Assembly (NCBI GenBank): GCA_900608495.1 | Contig: UWYT01000194.1 | Location: 57,517 to 121,516 of the forward strand | Reading direction: 5' to 3' | From: Olavius algarvensis spirochete endosymbiont | GTDB lineage: Bacteria > Spirochaetota > Spirochaetia > DSM-2461 | DNA length: 64,000 nucleotides | In this document: piece by piece, positions 37,787 through 46,264 of the stretch | How positions within the stretch are numbered: position 1 is the first letter of the stretch | How the letters are laid out: every line of letters starts with the position of its first letter | Position numbers and translations under genes: made by a program | Notes under the pieces: model-generated | Database searches by the model: none | Told to the model about the DNA's origin: nothing | What the model saw: the letters and a program-made list of their open reading frames with translations, nothing else

Positions 37787-38368
37787 CTAATTCTCTTCGT
37801 TAGCCTCGTTCGGTTTGCTCTCTTCTGCATCCTCCACCTTAACCTCAGAATGCTCAACAGTCTTGGCATCCAGCGAAGCCTCTGCTTCACTTCCCGATGA
37901 ACCCTTTTTTGGTTGTTTTGCACCGGCTGGCGCCACGTTAACTCTCAATTCGGCCAGCTGTTCACCATAAATCTTGATTTTCACGTTGTGAATTCCAATA
38001 TTTCTTATTCCCCCATCCGGGAGTTCAATCTTCTTCCGCTCTATATTTATGCCGTGGGAGAGAAGATAATCCACAACTGCAGTAGAGGTAACCGATCCAA
38101 AGAGTCTGCCCTGCTCGCCAGCAGCAGCCATGATTTCCATCTCCATCGCCTCAATTCTGGTTTTCAAACTGGCAGCATCGGTTGCTCTCTCGGCTTTGCG
38201 GCGATTAATCGCCCGTCGTTTTTGCAGTAATTCCATTTTCGTTGCCTTGCCATACGGCACTGCAATCTTTTTCGGAATTAGAAAGTTGCGAGCATATCCG
38301 GGTGCCACGTCTTTTACATCACCTTCTTCACCTAAATTAGGGACATCCCTATAAAGAATTATCTTCAT
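37787..38368 (-). CDS. rplI: Ribosomal protein L9 with acidic C-terminal tail
   Basis: 193 residues. Residues 1-148 are ordinary L9: N-domain KIILYRDVPNLGEEGDVKDV and YARNFLIPKKIA, a long central helix, and a C-domain with GRLFGSVTSTAVVDYL. About 45 extra residues rich in Glu, Ser and Lys (from KQPKKGSSGS to the end) extend beyond the usual length of about 150. L9 binds 23S rRNA at the L1 stalk base. GGAG stands seven bases before ATG 38368. Confidence 0.95.
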   Translation of the reverse strand: MKIILYRDVPNLGEEGDVKDVAPGYARNFLIPKKIAVPYGKATKMELLQKRRAINRRKAERATDAASLKTRIEAMEMEIMAAAGEQGRLFGSVTSTAVVDYLLSHGINIERKKIELPDGGIRNIGIHNVKIKIYGEQLAELRVNVAPAGAKQPKKGSSGSEAEASLDAKTVEHSEVKVEDAEESKPNEANEEN

Positions 38369-38379
38369 CCAGATCTCCC

Positions 38380-38685
38380 TTACTTGCTTGCGAATGGCAA
38401 CAAGGCTAAGATGCGCGCACGTTTTATTTCACGCGCTACAAACCTCTGATGCTTGGCGCAGGTTCCGGTTATTCTTCTAGCAAGAATTTTTCCACGCTCG
38501 GTTGTAAAACGCCGAAGAGCTTCGGAATCTTTGTAGCTCGCGCTAGTCTTGCCCGTACATATCTTACAAACTTTTCGGCGAGCAAAATCTCGTTGAGAGC
38601 GTCCCGTAGCAGGAGCCCTATCCCGCAATTCCGAATATGTTTGATCGTCACCCAAGTCTATGTTGTTTTCTGAGTAATCAGCCAT
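38380..38685 (-). CDS. rpsR: Ribosomal protein S18
   Basis: 101 residues from ATG 38685, preceded by AGGAGACAAGAAG. An upstream in-frame start at 38730 is unlikely. The conserved core is [13 protein letters not shown] and [28 protein letters not shown]. The CxxC and CxxH residues suggest the zinc-binding form of S18. The N-terminal 35 residues are an acidic extension of lineage-specific type. It sits between ssb and rplI in the operon. Confidence 0.95.
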   Translation of the reverse strand: MADYSENNIDLGDDQTYSELRDRAPATGRSQRDFARRKVCKICTGKTSASYKDSEALRRFTTERGKILARRITGTCAKHQRFVAREIKRARILALLPFASK

Positions 38686-38757
38686 CTTCTTGTCTCCTGT
38701 TATTATGAACGATAAACGGTCGACCCGCAATTGCGTAATCGTTCTCTCTCCCTGTCG

Positions 38758-39207
38758 TTAGAATGGAATGTCATCTTCAAAGCTGGTTGGAGGAGGCCCC
38801 TTTTGAATGCCAGGTTGAGAGTCTGATTGTGGTGCGCTATCTAAGCCGCTCGTCCAGCTTCCACCCGTATCTCCTCCGCGACTGCCAAGCAACTGCACAT
38901 AGTTTGCGTCTATGACAATTTTTGATCGTCGAGTGCCATCCTGAGATTCCCAACGATCTTGACGAAGCTGTCCTTCGACGCCCACCTGTTTTCCTTTAGT
39001 CATATAGTTTGCTATCGCTTCACCCTGGCGTCCGAAAACAGTGACATCAAAAAAGCTGGCTTCCTCTATCCATCGATCGTCTTGCTTGCGATTTCTATTT
39101 ACTGCTATCGAAAACTTCAATAAGGAATAACCGCTTTGAGTGTAGGATAGTTCGGCATCTCTGGTTAAGCGCCCAAGAAGTATAACTTTGTTAATATCTG
39201 AAGCCAT
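38758..39207 (-). CDS. ssb: Single-stranded DNA-binding protein
   Basis: 149 residues. The OB fold begins MASDINKVILLGRLTRDAEL, continues with FSIAVNRNR and FFDVTVFGRQGEAIANYMTKG, and a flexible region leads to the acidic tip DDIPF, the standard docking site for DNA-repair and replication proteins. GAGGT is five bases before ATG 39207. It lies between rpsF and rpsR, as in many bacteria. Confidence 0.97.
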   Translation of the reverse strand: MASDINKVILLGRLTRDAELSYTQSGYSLLKFSIAVNRNRKQDDRWIEEASFFDVTVFGRQGEAIANYMTKGKQVGVEGQLRQDRWESQDGTRRSKIVIDANYVQLLGSRGGDTGGSWTSGLDSAPQSDSQPGIQKGPPPTSFEDDIPF

Positions 39208-39213
39208 TGTACC

Positions 39214-39507
39214 TCATCTAATCGATTCTTTCGCCTTCAACACAAAAAGATGACGCAGTAGACCTTTTTGAAGTTTCAGAGCATCTTCCAATTTGGGCAA
39301 TTTATTCCGCTCGAGTTCAATATTGAACAATCGATAGCACCCTCTGGTTTCCTTACCTATCTCGTAAGCAAGTTCCCGGACACCTAAATCTTCTTCCGAC
39401 TGTATTTCGGCTTGAAAATTTTTGAGGATACTCTGAACGCCCTCAATACTCGATGCATTTTGTCCCTCCTTCACAGTGAAGGCGCAGACCAACTCGTAAA
39501 TTTTCAT
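39214..39507 (-). CDS. rpsF: Ribosomal protein S6
   Basis: 97 residues from ATG 39507, preceded by GGAGGACATTTA. The longer frame to 39582 adds residues not found in S6. The sequence MKIYELVCAFTVKEG, ELAYEIGKETRGCYRLFNIE and a C-terminal KGLLRHLFVLKA match S6, which pairs with S18 in the 30S subunit. First gene of the five-gene operon. Its promoter probably lies in the 130 bases between it and the divergent gene at 39637. Confidence 0.94.
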   Translation of the reverse strand: MKIYELVCAFTVKEGQNASSIEGVQSILKNFQAEIQSEEDLGVRELAYEIGKETRGCYRLFNIELERNKLPKLEDALKLQKGLLRHLFVLKAKESIR

Positions 39508-39636
39508 TAAATGTCCTCCAATCTCAGTCTCAACCTTATAATCAGAAAAGGAGACAAAGTACCCTACTTCGTAAAGTAACAAGCGTCAAGCAAGTGCTGT
39601 GAAGTACCGATAAGCATAATTGGGAGTTAGTCTAAA

Positions 39637-40140
39637 TTGCCTGAAAAAACCCATTACGATGACAATATTCTTTTCCTACGATCCTTAATTCGGACTTTGC
39701 ATGATGCGATTAGACTTAATGTGGATATCGAATACTTCGCAAATAAAATTTTGGAAGATATCCTTTTCATCAATTCCTCGATTGAAAAAATATACGATTC
39801 ATTGAAGAAGAATTCTCTTCTCATCCGTAGAAATGTGTATTATCACTCTATAATGAAACTCAAGGAAGCATATGTACATTTCTTAAATGAACTGCATTCT
39901 ACCAATGGGAGGTTTAGAAAAACTTTTGAGCATACGCGCGCTAATTTCAGTCTAATTCTGGAAAACAATTTGAAGGACCTTCAGGATATAAAAGACTTCA
40001 TTGGTGGGACTGAAGCAGGGAAAGTCGAGGGCGATGCCATATCGCGAAGCGAATTGCATTATCTGATGAGTCCTATAGAAAATCCCTCAGATTCGTTGGA
40101 TGAAACCGGCAAGTATACTATATCAGATGTCAAGCTCTGA
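39637..40140 (+). CDS. Hypothetical protein, mostly helical
   Basis: 167 residues from TTG 39637 with GGGAG ten bases upstream. It has no signal peptide or membrane segment. The sequence is strongly helical with heptad-like spacing (ILFLRSLIRTLHDAIRL and KIYDSLKKNSLLIRRNVYYHS), so a coiled coil or four-helix bundle is likely. I recognise no family. It is divergent from rpsF and its 3' end overlaps the hisI start region by 14 bases or more, so hisI may depend on its translation. Confidence 0.6.
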   Translation: MPEKTHYDDNILFLRSLIRTLHDAIRLNVDIEYFANKILEDILFINSSIEKIYDSLKKNSLLIRRNVYYHSIMKLKEAYVHFLNELHSTNGRFRKTFEHTRANFSLILENNLKDLQDIKDFIGGTEAGKVEGDAISRSELHYLMSPIENPSDSLDETGKYTISDVKL

Positions 40141-40525
40141 TTCTCAACCAGCTCTCATACCCAATTTTAAAAAACTTGGTGGATTAATACCGGTTATCAC
40201 CCAGGATTACAGCTCTGGGGATGTGTTGATGCTTGGCTGGATGAATCTGGCAGCCTGGAATGCAACTCTTGAAAGGAGAAAGGCAGTTTATTGGTCGCGA
40301 ACGCATCAAAAACTTTGGGAAAAAGGTGAACTTTCCGACAGAACGCAGTTGGTAAAGGAAATTCTTCTTGACTGCGATTTGGATACGGTGTTGCTCAAAG
40401 TTGAACAACTTGGAGATGCAGCCTGTCATACAGGTCGCCGTAGCTGTTTTTATCAAAGAATTACACGACATTCAGTGGAAATTGTGTCAGAACCCTTATT
40501 CGATCCGGAAGATGTCTACGATTAG
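40127..40525 (+). CDS. hisI: Phosphoribosyl-AMP cyclohydrolase
   Basis: 132 residues from ATG 40127; ATG 40100 is an alternative, and neither has a clear ribosome binding site. Motifs VLMLGWMNLAAWNATL, AVYWSRTHQKLWEKGE, the Mg-binding DCDLD and the zinc/active-site HTGRRSCF identify HisI, the third step of histidine synthesis. The HisE pyrophosphohydrolase domain is not fused and no other his gene is in the window. It is co-directional and overlapping with the helical hypothetical gene. Confidence 0.9.
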   Translation: MSSSDSQPALIPNFKKLGGLIPVITQDYSSGDVLMLGWMNLAAWNATLERRKAVYWSRTHQKLWEKGELSDRTQLVKEILLDCDLDTVLLKVEQLGDAACHTGRRSCFYQRITRHSVEIVSEPLFDPEDVYD

Positions 40526-41262
40526 GCTCTGGAAACAAATCCCGAAAGCTTACGAAGTGGAGAACTCTAGTTCGCCAGCTGTGCTAACGCGGTTAGAATT
40601 GCGAGTCTCTAAAACCTCAAGACCTTCTCATGATGCCCCAGTGTATGTGAGGTGTAGCCTGATTTTTCGACTCGATGTGCGTTTGCGACTATTAAAGCTA
40701 TCGGCGACTATGCGATGGCCATTGATTTTGAATGATGCCACCTCTGTTTTATAAGACAAATTCATTTGAACAGGGGACAAAGAGTCCACTATCGGTCAAA
40801 ATAAGCTTATCCAATAACTGAGCTTGAGTTTCTGATCAACGACTGGTTTTCCGAACTTCCTGTGGTTTGGGTGTACTGAACTCCCACCGGGTTTTTCGAA
40901 AACGACTGGCTGGATGGGCGCGAAGGTTTGTTCAAGCTTTTCAAAACGACATCATCCGCGAGGCAGGTTATATCGCCATGCCTGAGCAGAAGACACATTC
41001 GGAGTGGCACTCAAGCAGCGTCAATAATGAGAAACAGGGTAAGAAGGGATGGCAGGACACGTCGTTCAAATATGGTTCGAATAAACTGACAAGGCAAATT
41101 AGTTGCCTTTGCCTGCTTGACAGGCCGGCTGGGTGTTGATGTAGGTGAGGCCAGCGACAAGGCGACTGTCCACCTTGGCTATGAAAAGCATAAATCTATC
41201 GGCAAGAGACCGCACATATGTCAACTTGTCATGCTGCGAGGCTAATACACATTCACGATGGA
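40526..41262. other. 737-base gap without a convincing gene
   Basis: Short frames exist on both strands, for example plus 40512-40754 overlapping the hisI end, and plus 40867-41139. None shows a ribosome binding site, a family motif or protein-like conservation that I recognise. No repeat, tRNA or terminator with a T run was seen. It may hold decayed sequence. Confidence 0.3.
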
Positions 41263-42333
41263 TTATTTCTCAACCGTATCCTTGATTCTCGAAAATTCAT
41301 TGGAAGCTTCAACAATCAATTCAACTGTCTCTTTCCATCCAATGCACGAATCAGTTATAGAGAAGCCGTATTTCAGTCTTGCGATATCTTTCGATATTTC
41401 CTGCCTACCCGGGTTTATATTGCTTTCCAGCATAATTCCACGCACCGACCTGCGACCGCGAGAAAGCAAATCCAGGGCGGCATGGAAGACACGGGCCTGC
41501 CTGACATACTTTTTACTTGAATTCGCATGAGAGCAGTCTATCAGTATTGAGGGTCTCACCCCAATATCAGCCAGCAGGTTTTCAGCTTCTTCTATGTCTT
41601 CTTCATAATAGTTCGGACCACTTGAACCTCCGCGCAATATGATATGAACGTTACGGTTTCCTCGTGTTTTAAATATGCAAGTCTGCCCTTCCTGATTTAT
41701 CCCTATAAAGCTGTGACTGTGCCTCGCCGATTTAATCGCGTTAACTGCGATTGAGAGATTTCCGTCTGTACCGTTTTTGAAGCCAACAGGCATGGATAAA
41801 CCACTGGATATCTCCCTGTGTATTTGAGATTCTGTGGTTCTAGCTCCAATAGCCGCCCAGGAAACAAGATCTGCAATATATTGAGGAATAATCGGATCTA
41901 AAACTTCTGTCCCAGCTGGCAAACCAATTTCACCCAATTTGATAAGAAGTTGCCGAGCGGTCCGCAGGCCCTTTGAGATGTTATATAATCCGTCCAGGTT
42001 CGGATCGACGACAAGTCCACGCCATCCAAGACTGGTGCGAGGTTTCTCAAAGTATACCCTCATTACAATTAACAGCGTATCGCTGTGTTCATCAGCAAGT
42101 TCCTTCAATCGTTTTGAGTAATCAATTGCAGCTTCCACATCATGTATCGAGCAGGGACCTACGATTATTAGCAAACGTTCATCTTGGTGGTTTATAATTC
42201 TTGAGATTTCATCTCGAAAATTTACAATCGACTTTGCAACACCGTCTTCGAGGGGAAATGCCGATTTGAGACAGTGAGGACTAAGCAAAGCTGTCTGTGA
42301 CTCGATGTTTACATTGTATATTTCGCGGGTCAT
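41263..42333 (-). CDS. 3-deoxy-7-phosphoheptulonate synthase, class I (AroF/AroG type)
   Basis: 356 residues, the size of the E. coli AroF/G/H group. It condenses phosphoenolpyruvate and erythrose-4-phosphate, the first step to aromatic amino acids. Motifs are LLIIVGPCSIHD, MRVYFEKPRTSLGWRGLVVDP, AIGARTTESQIHRE, GFKNGTDG and ILIDCSHANSSK. The metal-binding Cys, His, Glu and Asp are present in these segments. Which aromatic acid feeds back cannot be told by eye. It is divergent from ilvB across 209 bases. Confidence 0.94.
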   Translation of the reverse strand: MTREIYNVNIESQTALLSPHCLKSAFPLEDGVAKSIVNFRDEISRIINHQDERLLIIVGPCSIHDVEAAIDYSKRLKELADEHSDTLLIVMRVYFEKPRTSLGWRGLVVDPNLDGLYNISKGLRTARQLLIKLGEIGLPAGTEVLDPIIPQYIADLVSWAAIGARTTESQIHREISSGLSMPVGFKNGTDGNLSIAVNAIKSARHSHSFIGINQEGQTCIFKTRGNRNVHIILRGGSSGPNYYEEDIEEAENLLADIGVRPSILIDCSHANSSKKYVRQARVFHAALDLLSRGRRSVRGIMLESNINPGRQEISKDIARLKYGFSITDSCIGWKETVELIVEASNEFSRIKDTVEK

Positions 42334-42542
42334 GGAGAAACTCTATGAGAAGTAATATACTACTGATGGTTATATTTGTTAAGATTAAGTATAGATTTAG
42401 AATGTGAGTTAATCATTTCACCTGTTTTTATCACTTCTTGAAAATTTCCACTGAAAGCATCGGTTATACTAACTAAAATTCAGATGATTTCAGATTTATT
42501 TGTCGCCTGATGACTTGAATCAAACTGCAATACCTGAGTATT

Positions 42543-44255
42543 GTGGCATTCATGATTAGAAAAATGAAAACAGCCGCCGAATTAATGCTAGATGTACTCC
42601 ATCAAAGTGGCGTAAGCCATGTTTTCGGTATACCTGGGGGGAATTCCATCCCTATTTATGATGCATTAACGCATCATCCCCTTCAACTGATTTTAACACG
42701 GCATGAGCAAGGTGCCACTCATATGGCCGATGGATTTGCTCGAACTAGTGGTAAACCTAGTGTAGTATGTGTAACTTCCGGGCCGGGAGCAACTAATACT
42801 CTAACGGGTATTTTGACCGCCATGATGGACTCAATTCCCATGCTAATTATCACCGGCCAATCTATTACACCAAATATTGGACTTGATGCGTTTCAGGAAG
42901 CGGATGTTATGGGTATGTCATTTCCGGTTGTCAAGCATTCTTATCGGGTTTCAGACCCTCAAGATATTTCTCGCATAATTAGAGAAGCGCTTCACATAGC
43001 CACAACGGGGCGTCCGGGGCCGGTTCTAGTAGATATCCCGAAAGATGTTTCTGCCGCGATGGTCAATGTGGATATCGAGTGTGAGCAAGATTTGCCGGGT
43101 TATCAGGCAGCCCCGGAAATCAATATTGGTGAATTAGAATTAGCCGCGAATCTTATCAATGCGGCGCATAGGCCAGTAATTTTGTCTGGACACGGAGTTA
43201 TTCTCTCGGATGCGTCTAAGGCGCTTATGGAAGTTGTGGAGAAAATGCGTATTCCGGTTACTACCACCCTATTGGGTAAGGGTGGTTTCCCGGATACTCA
43301 TGAGCTGTGTTTGGGATTGCCGGGGATGCATGGAACCGCGTATGCAAATAAGGCTTTATGCGAGAGTGATTTGATTGTAAGCATCGGAGCTCGGTGGGAC
43401 GACAGGATAACCGGAATACCTGAGAAATTCTGCACGAATGCAAGGAAAATTCATTTTGATATCGATCCAGTTGAAATCGGAAAGATTATTCCGGTTGATT
43501 GCGCAGTTATCGGAGATGCCAGGATGGCTTTGGAGGAACTGATTGCCTACCTCAAACCTGGTGAGTTGAAGTCCTGGAACAATAGAATAAGGAGCTGGAA
43601 ACGCAGTTTCCCTCTCAAATATCGAAAGGAGGGCAAATTACGGGCACAGCACATCATTGAGGAACTGTCAAAGCTGGCAGGACCGGAGGCGGTTGTATGC
43701 ACGGACGTGGGACAGCATCAGATGTGGGCGGCACAGTTTGTAAAAACGGATAAAGGCAAGAACTGGATAAGCTCCGGAGGAGCCGGGACAATGGGTTTTG
43801 GACTCCCCTCCGCAATTGGGGCTCAGCTGGCTAGGCCAGATGCGACGATATACGCCATAGTGGGAGATGGTTCATTTCAGATGACATTCTGCGAATTGGC
43901 GACAGCAACAATCAACAAGCTTCCTATCAAAATCATTTTGATGAATAATAGATATTTGGGGATGGTTCGCCAGTGGCAGCACTTATTCTATGATAACAGA
44001 TTTACAGGCGTGGACTTGGTGGGCAATCCCGATTTTATCAAGCTGGCTTCAGCATACAATATCAAGGGATTCAGAGTAAAACGCAGTTCGGACGTTCGCA
44101 AAACTTTGAAGGCTGCAATAGATTGGAACGATGGACCCTGTCTCATTGAAGCCGTGGTTGAGCAGCACGACAATGTTTTCCCCATGGTCCCCGCCGGAGC
44201 AACGCTGGAAGAAATGATAATTGAACCTCCGAAAAGACCTCGAGTGGTATCGTGA
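42543..44255 (+). CDS. ilvB: Acetolactate synthase large (catalytic) subunit
   Basis: 570 residues, normal for the biosynthetic enzyme that starts valine, leucine and isoleucine synthesis with thiamine diphosphate and FAD. The catalytic Glu is in TRHEQGATHMADGFAR, the FAD/substrate region in ELIAYLKPG and neighbours, and the thiamine diphosphate motif in GDGSFQMTFCEL through NNRYLGMVRQWQ. The frame opens with GTG 42543, but ATG 42552 or 42564 are equally possible and none has a strong ribosome binding site. It overlaps ilvN at TGATG. leuCD at 8-10 kb belongs to the same pathway group. Confidence 0.95.
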   Translation: MAFMIRKMKTAAELMLDVLHQSGVSHVFGIPGGNSIPIYDALTHHPLQLILTRHEQGATHMADGFARTSGKPSVVCVTSGPGATNTLTGILTAMMDSIPMLIITGQSITPNIGLDAFQEADVMGMSFPVVKHSYRVSDPQDISRIIREALHIATTGRPGPVLVDIPKDVSAAMVNVDIECEQDLPGYQAAPEINIGELELAANLINAAHRPVILSGHGVILSDASKALMEVVEKMRIPVTTTLLGKGGFPDTHELCLGLPGMHGTAYANKALCESDLIVSIGARWDDRITGIPEKFCTNARKIHFDIDPVEIGKIIPVDCAVIGDARMALEELIAYLKPGELKSWNNRIRSWKRSFPLKYRKEGKLRAQHIIEELSKLAGPEAVVCTDVGQHQMWAAQFVKTDKGKNWISSGGAGTMGFGLPSAIGAQLARPDATIYAIVGDGSFQMTFCELATATINKLPIKIILMNNRYLGMVRQWQHLFYDNRFTGVDLVGNPDFIKLASAYNIKGFRVKRSSDVRKTLKAAIDWNDGPCLIEAVVEQHDNVFPMVPAGATLEEMIIEPPKRPRVVS

Positions 44256-44755
44256 TGAAAAAAGCGATTAAACATACAATAAGTCTATTGGTTAGCAATA
44301 AGCCAGGTGTACTGACTAGGGTGGCGCTGGTGTTCGCTCGACGAGGTTTCAATATTGATAGTCTGGTGGTTTCCAAAGCTCAAACACCAGCTTTCTCAAG
44401 AATGAATATTGAGGCAACCGGTGACGAGCGAACTCTCAGCCTGATGATGGCGCAGCTCAATCGCTTAGTTGACGTTATTCGTGCCGTCGATCACGCTGGC
44501 GAAGATGTCGTGCAACGGGAACTTGCGCTCTTCAAGATAAAGTGCACTCCCAGAACCAGAACCGAGATATTGCAAATGGCAGATACTTTTCGTGGGCAAA
44601 CGGTGGACATGGGCGATGACACTGTTACTCTGCAAATAACTGGAAAATCGACCAAGATTGAAGCTTTTCACACTATGATGAAGCCGTTCGAAATCATGGA
44701 GCTTGTTAGAACAGGGAAGGTTCTGATGAGTAGAGGGCGAGAATCGACTGCATAG
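44255..44755 (+). CDS. ilvN: Acetolactate synthase small (regulatory) subunit
   Basis: 166 residues from ATG 44255, which overlaps the ilvB stop as TGATG; a GTG one codon earlier is also in frame. The ACT domain begins HTISLLVSNKPGVLTRVALVFARRG, and the C-terminal domain has TLQITGKSTKIEAFHTMMKPF and MELVRTGKV. The length matches the IlvH/IlvN long form that binds valine and regulates the catalytic subunit. Confidence 0.95.
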   Translation: MKKAIKHTISLLVSNKPGVLTRVALVFARRGFNIDSLVVSKAQTPAFSRMNIEATGDERTLSLMMAQLNRLVDVIRAVDHAGEDVVQRELALFKIKCTPRTRTEILQMADTFRGQTVDMGDDTVTLQITGKSTKIEAFHTMMKPFEIMELVRTGKVLMSRGRESTA

Positions 44756-44887
44756 TTTCGTGGAGTGTTGCGCCACAATCCATAATCGTTAGTTCGAAAA
44801 ACATGTGTGAAAACAAGCTTCGTTGTTGTACTGTCTGCCACTCATATATGTCTTGTGATAGCCGATAAGTATATTTGAGGTATAAGA

Positions 44888-45898
44888 ATGTATCGTTTGA
44901 CTCTGGTATTTTTGTCTATTTTTCTGGGTTTGAATCTGACACTTTTTTCAAACGATGACGACCGCTTGATTAAAAAGATTGACCTTTTCGGAACGAAGTC
45001 TAACACTCCTATCGAAATAAGCAGTGAAAAGGGATGGATACCCCTCGCCGCAATAGATTGGGATTCGAGTGGGATAGAACAGTATTCGGGCCTGCAGGAA
45101 ACTAGATGGCGCCTTCGTACTAATTATGAACACAGGCACGCCAACGGACCATCAACAATGCAGATTCGGCTAAGGGGAACGAGAATTGGTCCAACCTTTA
45201 CTCATCCATGGTCGGAGGGAGCAGATAGGGAAGTAAATGCCTATAGCAACTGGTTCGAGTTTTCCAGTCAGAATATCGGAATGGACGGACGCGGCTACAT
45301 CGAGGCCAGGTTGATTGCCCCCCCCCGCATACCTATGTCTGCAAAAATTTATTCGGTTATTCTGGAAGCCTGGGAAACGACGCCAAGTGAAAAAATGATG
45401 CCGGAAGTTCTACTTTCCTATGCGACGCCGCTACCTAGAGAAAGCCCGGCCGCTCCGGCCGACTCAAACGCGAAAAATCCTAGATTCAGTCCCTTTGCTG
45501 CGGAAAAATTTGCCCTCAGTTTCGTTGAGGCCTGTATCACTGGAGATTTCGCAAGATATTTCAACGCTCAAGCAAACCCGATTCGAATATTGGATAATGG
45601 AAAGGCTGTGGCAAAATATAAACAGAACCCTCCTAAGAAAATCGAGGAAGTTGGTACCCTGGAAGACTACAAAAGAATGTACGACTACAAATTGTACGAT
45701 ATCAATACAATTAACCAGCTTTTCCCCGAGTGGTTCGATGAGGAAAGACCATGGATTCCGGGTGAAAAATCGTATTTGTTCATGGGTCACTTAAACAAGA
45801 AGGATGAAGAATTGCGCCCTGAAATAGATTATCTGGTATTTCTAATCGAGGCAGATAAGGACGGCAATTGGTTGGTTGTGGGAAGGCCAGGCGATTAG
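44888..45898 (+). CDS. Exported protein of unknown function with a C9 tract
   Basis: 336 residues. MYRLTLVFLSIFLGLNLTLFS is a Sec signal peptide with a likely cleavage site just before Asn-Asp-Asp near residue 22. The first half is beta-rich (MQIRLRGTRIG and GRGYIEARLIAPPR) and the second half is mixed, with a segment from AEKFALSFVEACITGDFARYF that resembles an NTF2-like or DUF-type fold. I recognise no family. GAGGT lies six bases before ATG 44888. Nine consecutive C at 45318-45326 (near codon 144) make frame slippage possible. Confidence 0.7.
   Translation: MYRLTLVFLSIFLGLNLTLFSNDDDRLIKKIDLFGTKSNTPIEISSEKGWIPLAAIDWDSSGIEQYSGLQETRWRLRTNYEHRHANGPSTMQIRLRGTRIGPTFTHPWSEGADREVNAYSNWFEFSSQNIGMDGRGYIEARLIAPPRIPMSAKIYSVILEAWETTPSEKMMPEVLLSYATPLPRESPAAPADSNAKNPRFSPFAAEKFALSFVEACITGDFARYFNAQANPIRILDNGKAVAKYKQNPPKKIEEVGTLEDYKRMYDYKLYDINTINQLFPEWFDEERPWIPGEKSYLFMGHLNKKDEELRPEIDYLVFLIEADKDGNWLVVGRPGD
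45318..45326 (+). repeat. C9 homopolymer tract inside the exported-protein gene
   Basis: Nine consecutive C in the reading frame encode Ala-Pro-Pro-Arg near residue 144. Gain or loss of one base would truncate the exported protein at less than half its length. Tracts of this size are known contingency loci in treponemes and other bacteria. Whether this one varies cannot be told from one sequence. Confidence 0.55.
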
Positions 45899-46264
45899 TC
45901 CGAACGCCAATCTCGATATCTAAGCCGGGTTCATCCTTCCAATTTTGCCATCTATCGGGCTTTTGAATACCATTTGAACCGTGCGCTGGGTGCCTGTTTT
46001 GGCTCCGGTGCCAATGCAGCCGAGAATCTGCCATAAAGAATTCGTGAAAAGTGCTACCTGGTGTATTTGAGATTTCGCACTGGGATGTCGAATAAATCCG
46101 GGAGACACCGGCTACTGCCTCACCGGGCAATACCGTTTCTCATAGTGGCTCCAGGAGAAGTCAGTATAAGAATCGTGTCTTCCAATCTGTGCCAAAAAGT
46201 TCGGGCTGTCATGAATTTCAGTTCCATGAGTCACTGAATTCTCACCGTCGCTTACTCAAAATAC
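45899..46264. other. 366-base gap without a gene
   Basis: It lies between two convergent genes. No frame with a ribosome binding site or recognisable sequence was found, and no clear terminator with a T run. CCGGGAGACACCGG-type short inverted segments occur near 46098-46125 but are weak. Confidence 0.3.

Noticed and set aside
42420..42475. TTGAAA ... TATACT as an ilvB promoter
   Set aside because: The two boxes are 21 bases apart, too long for a standard promoter. Only the -10-like part is good.
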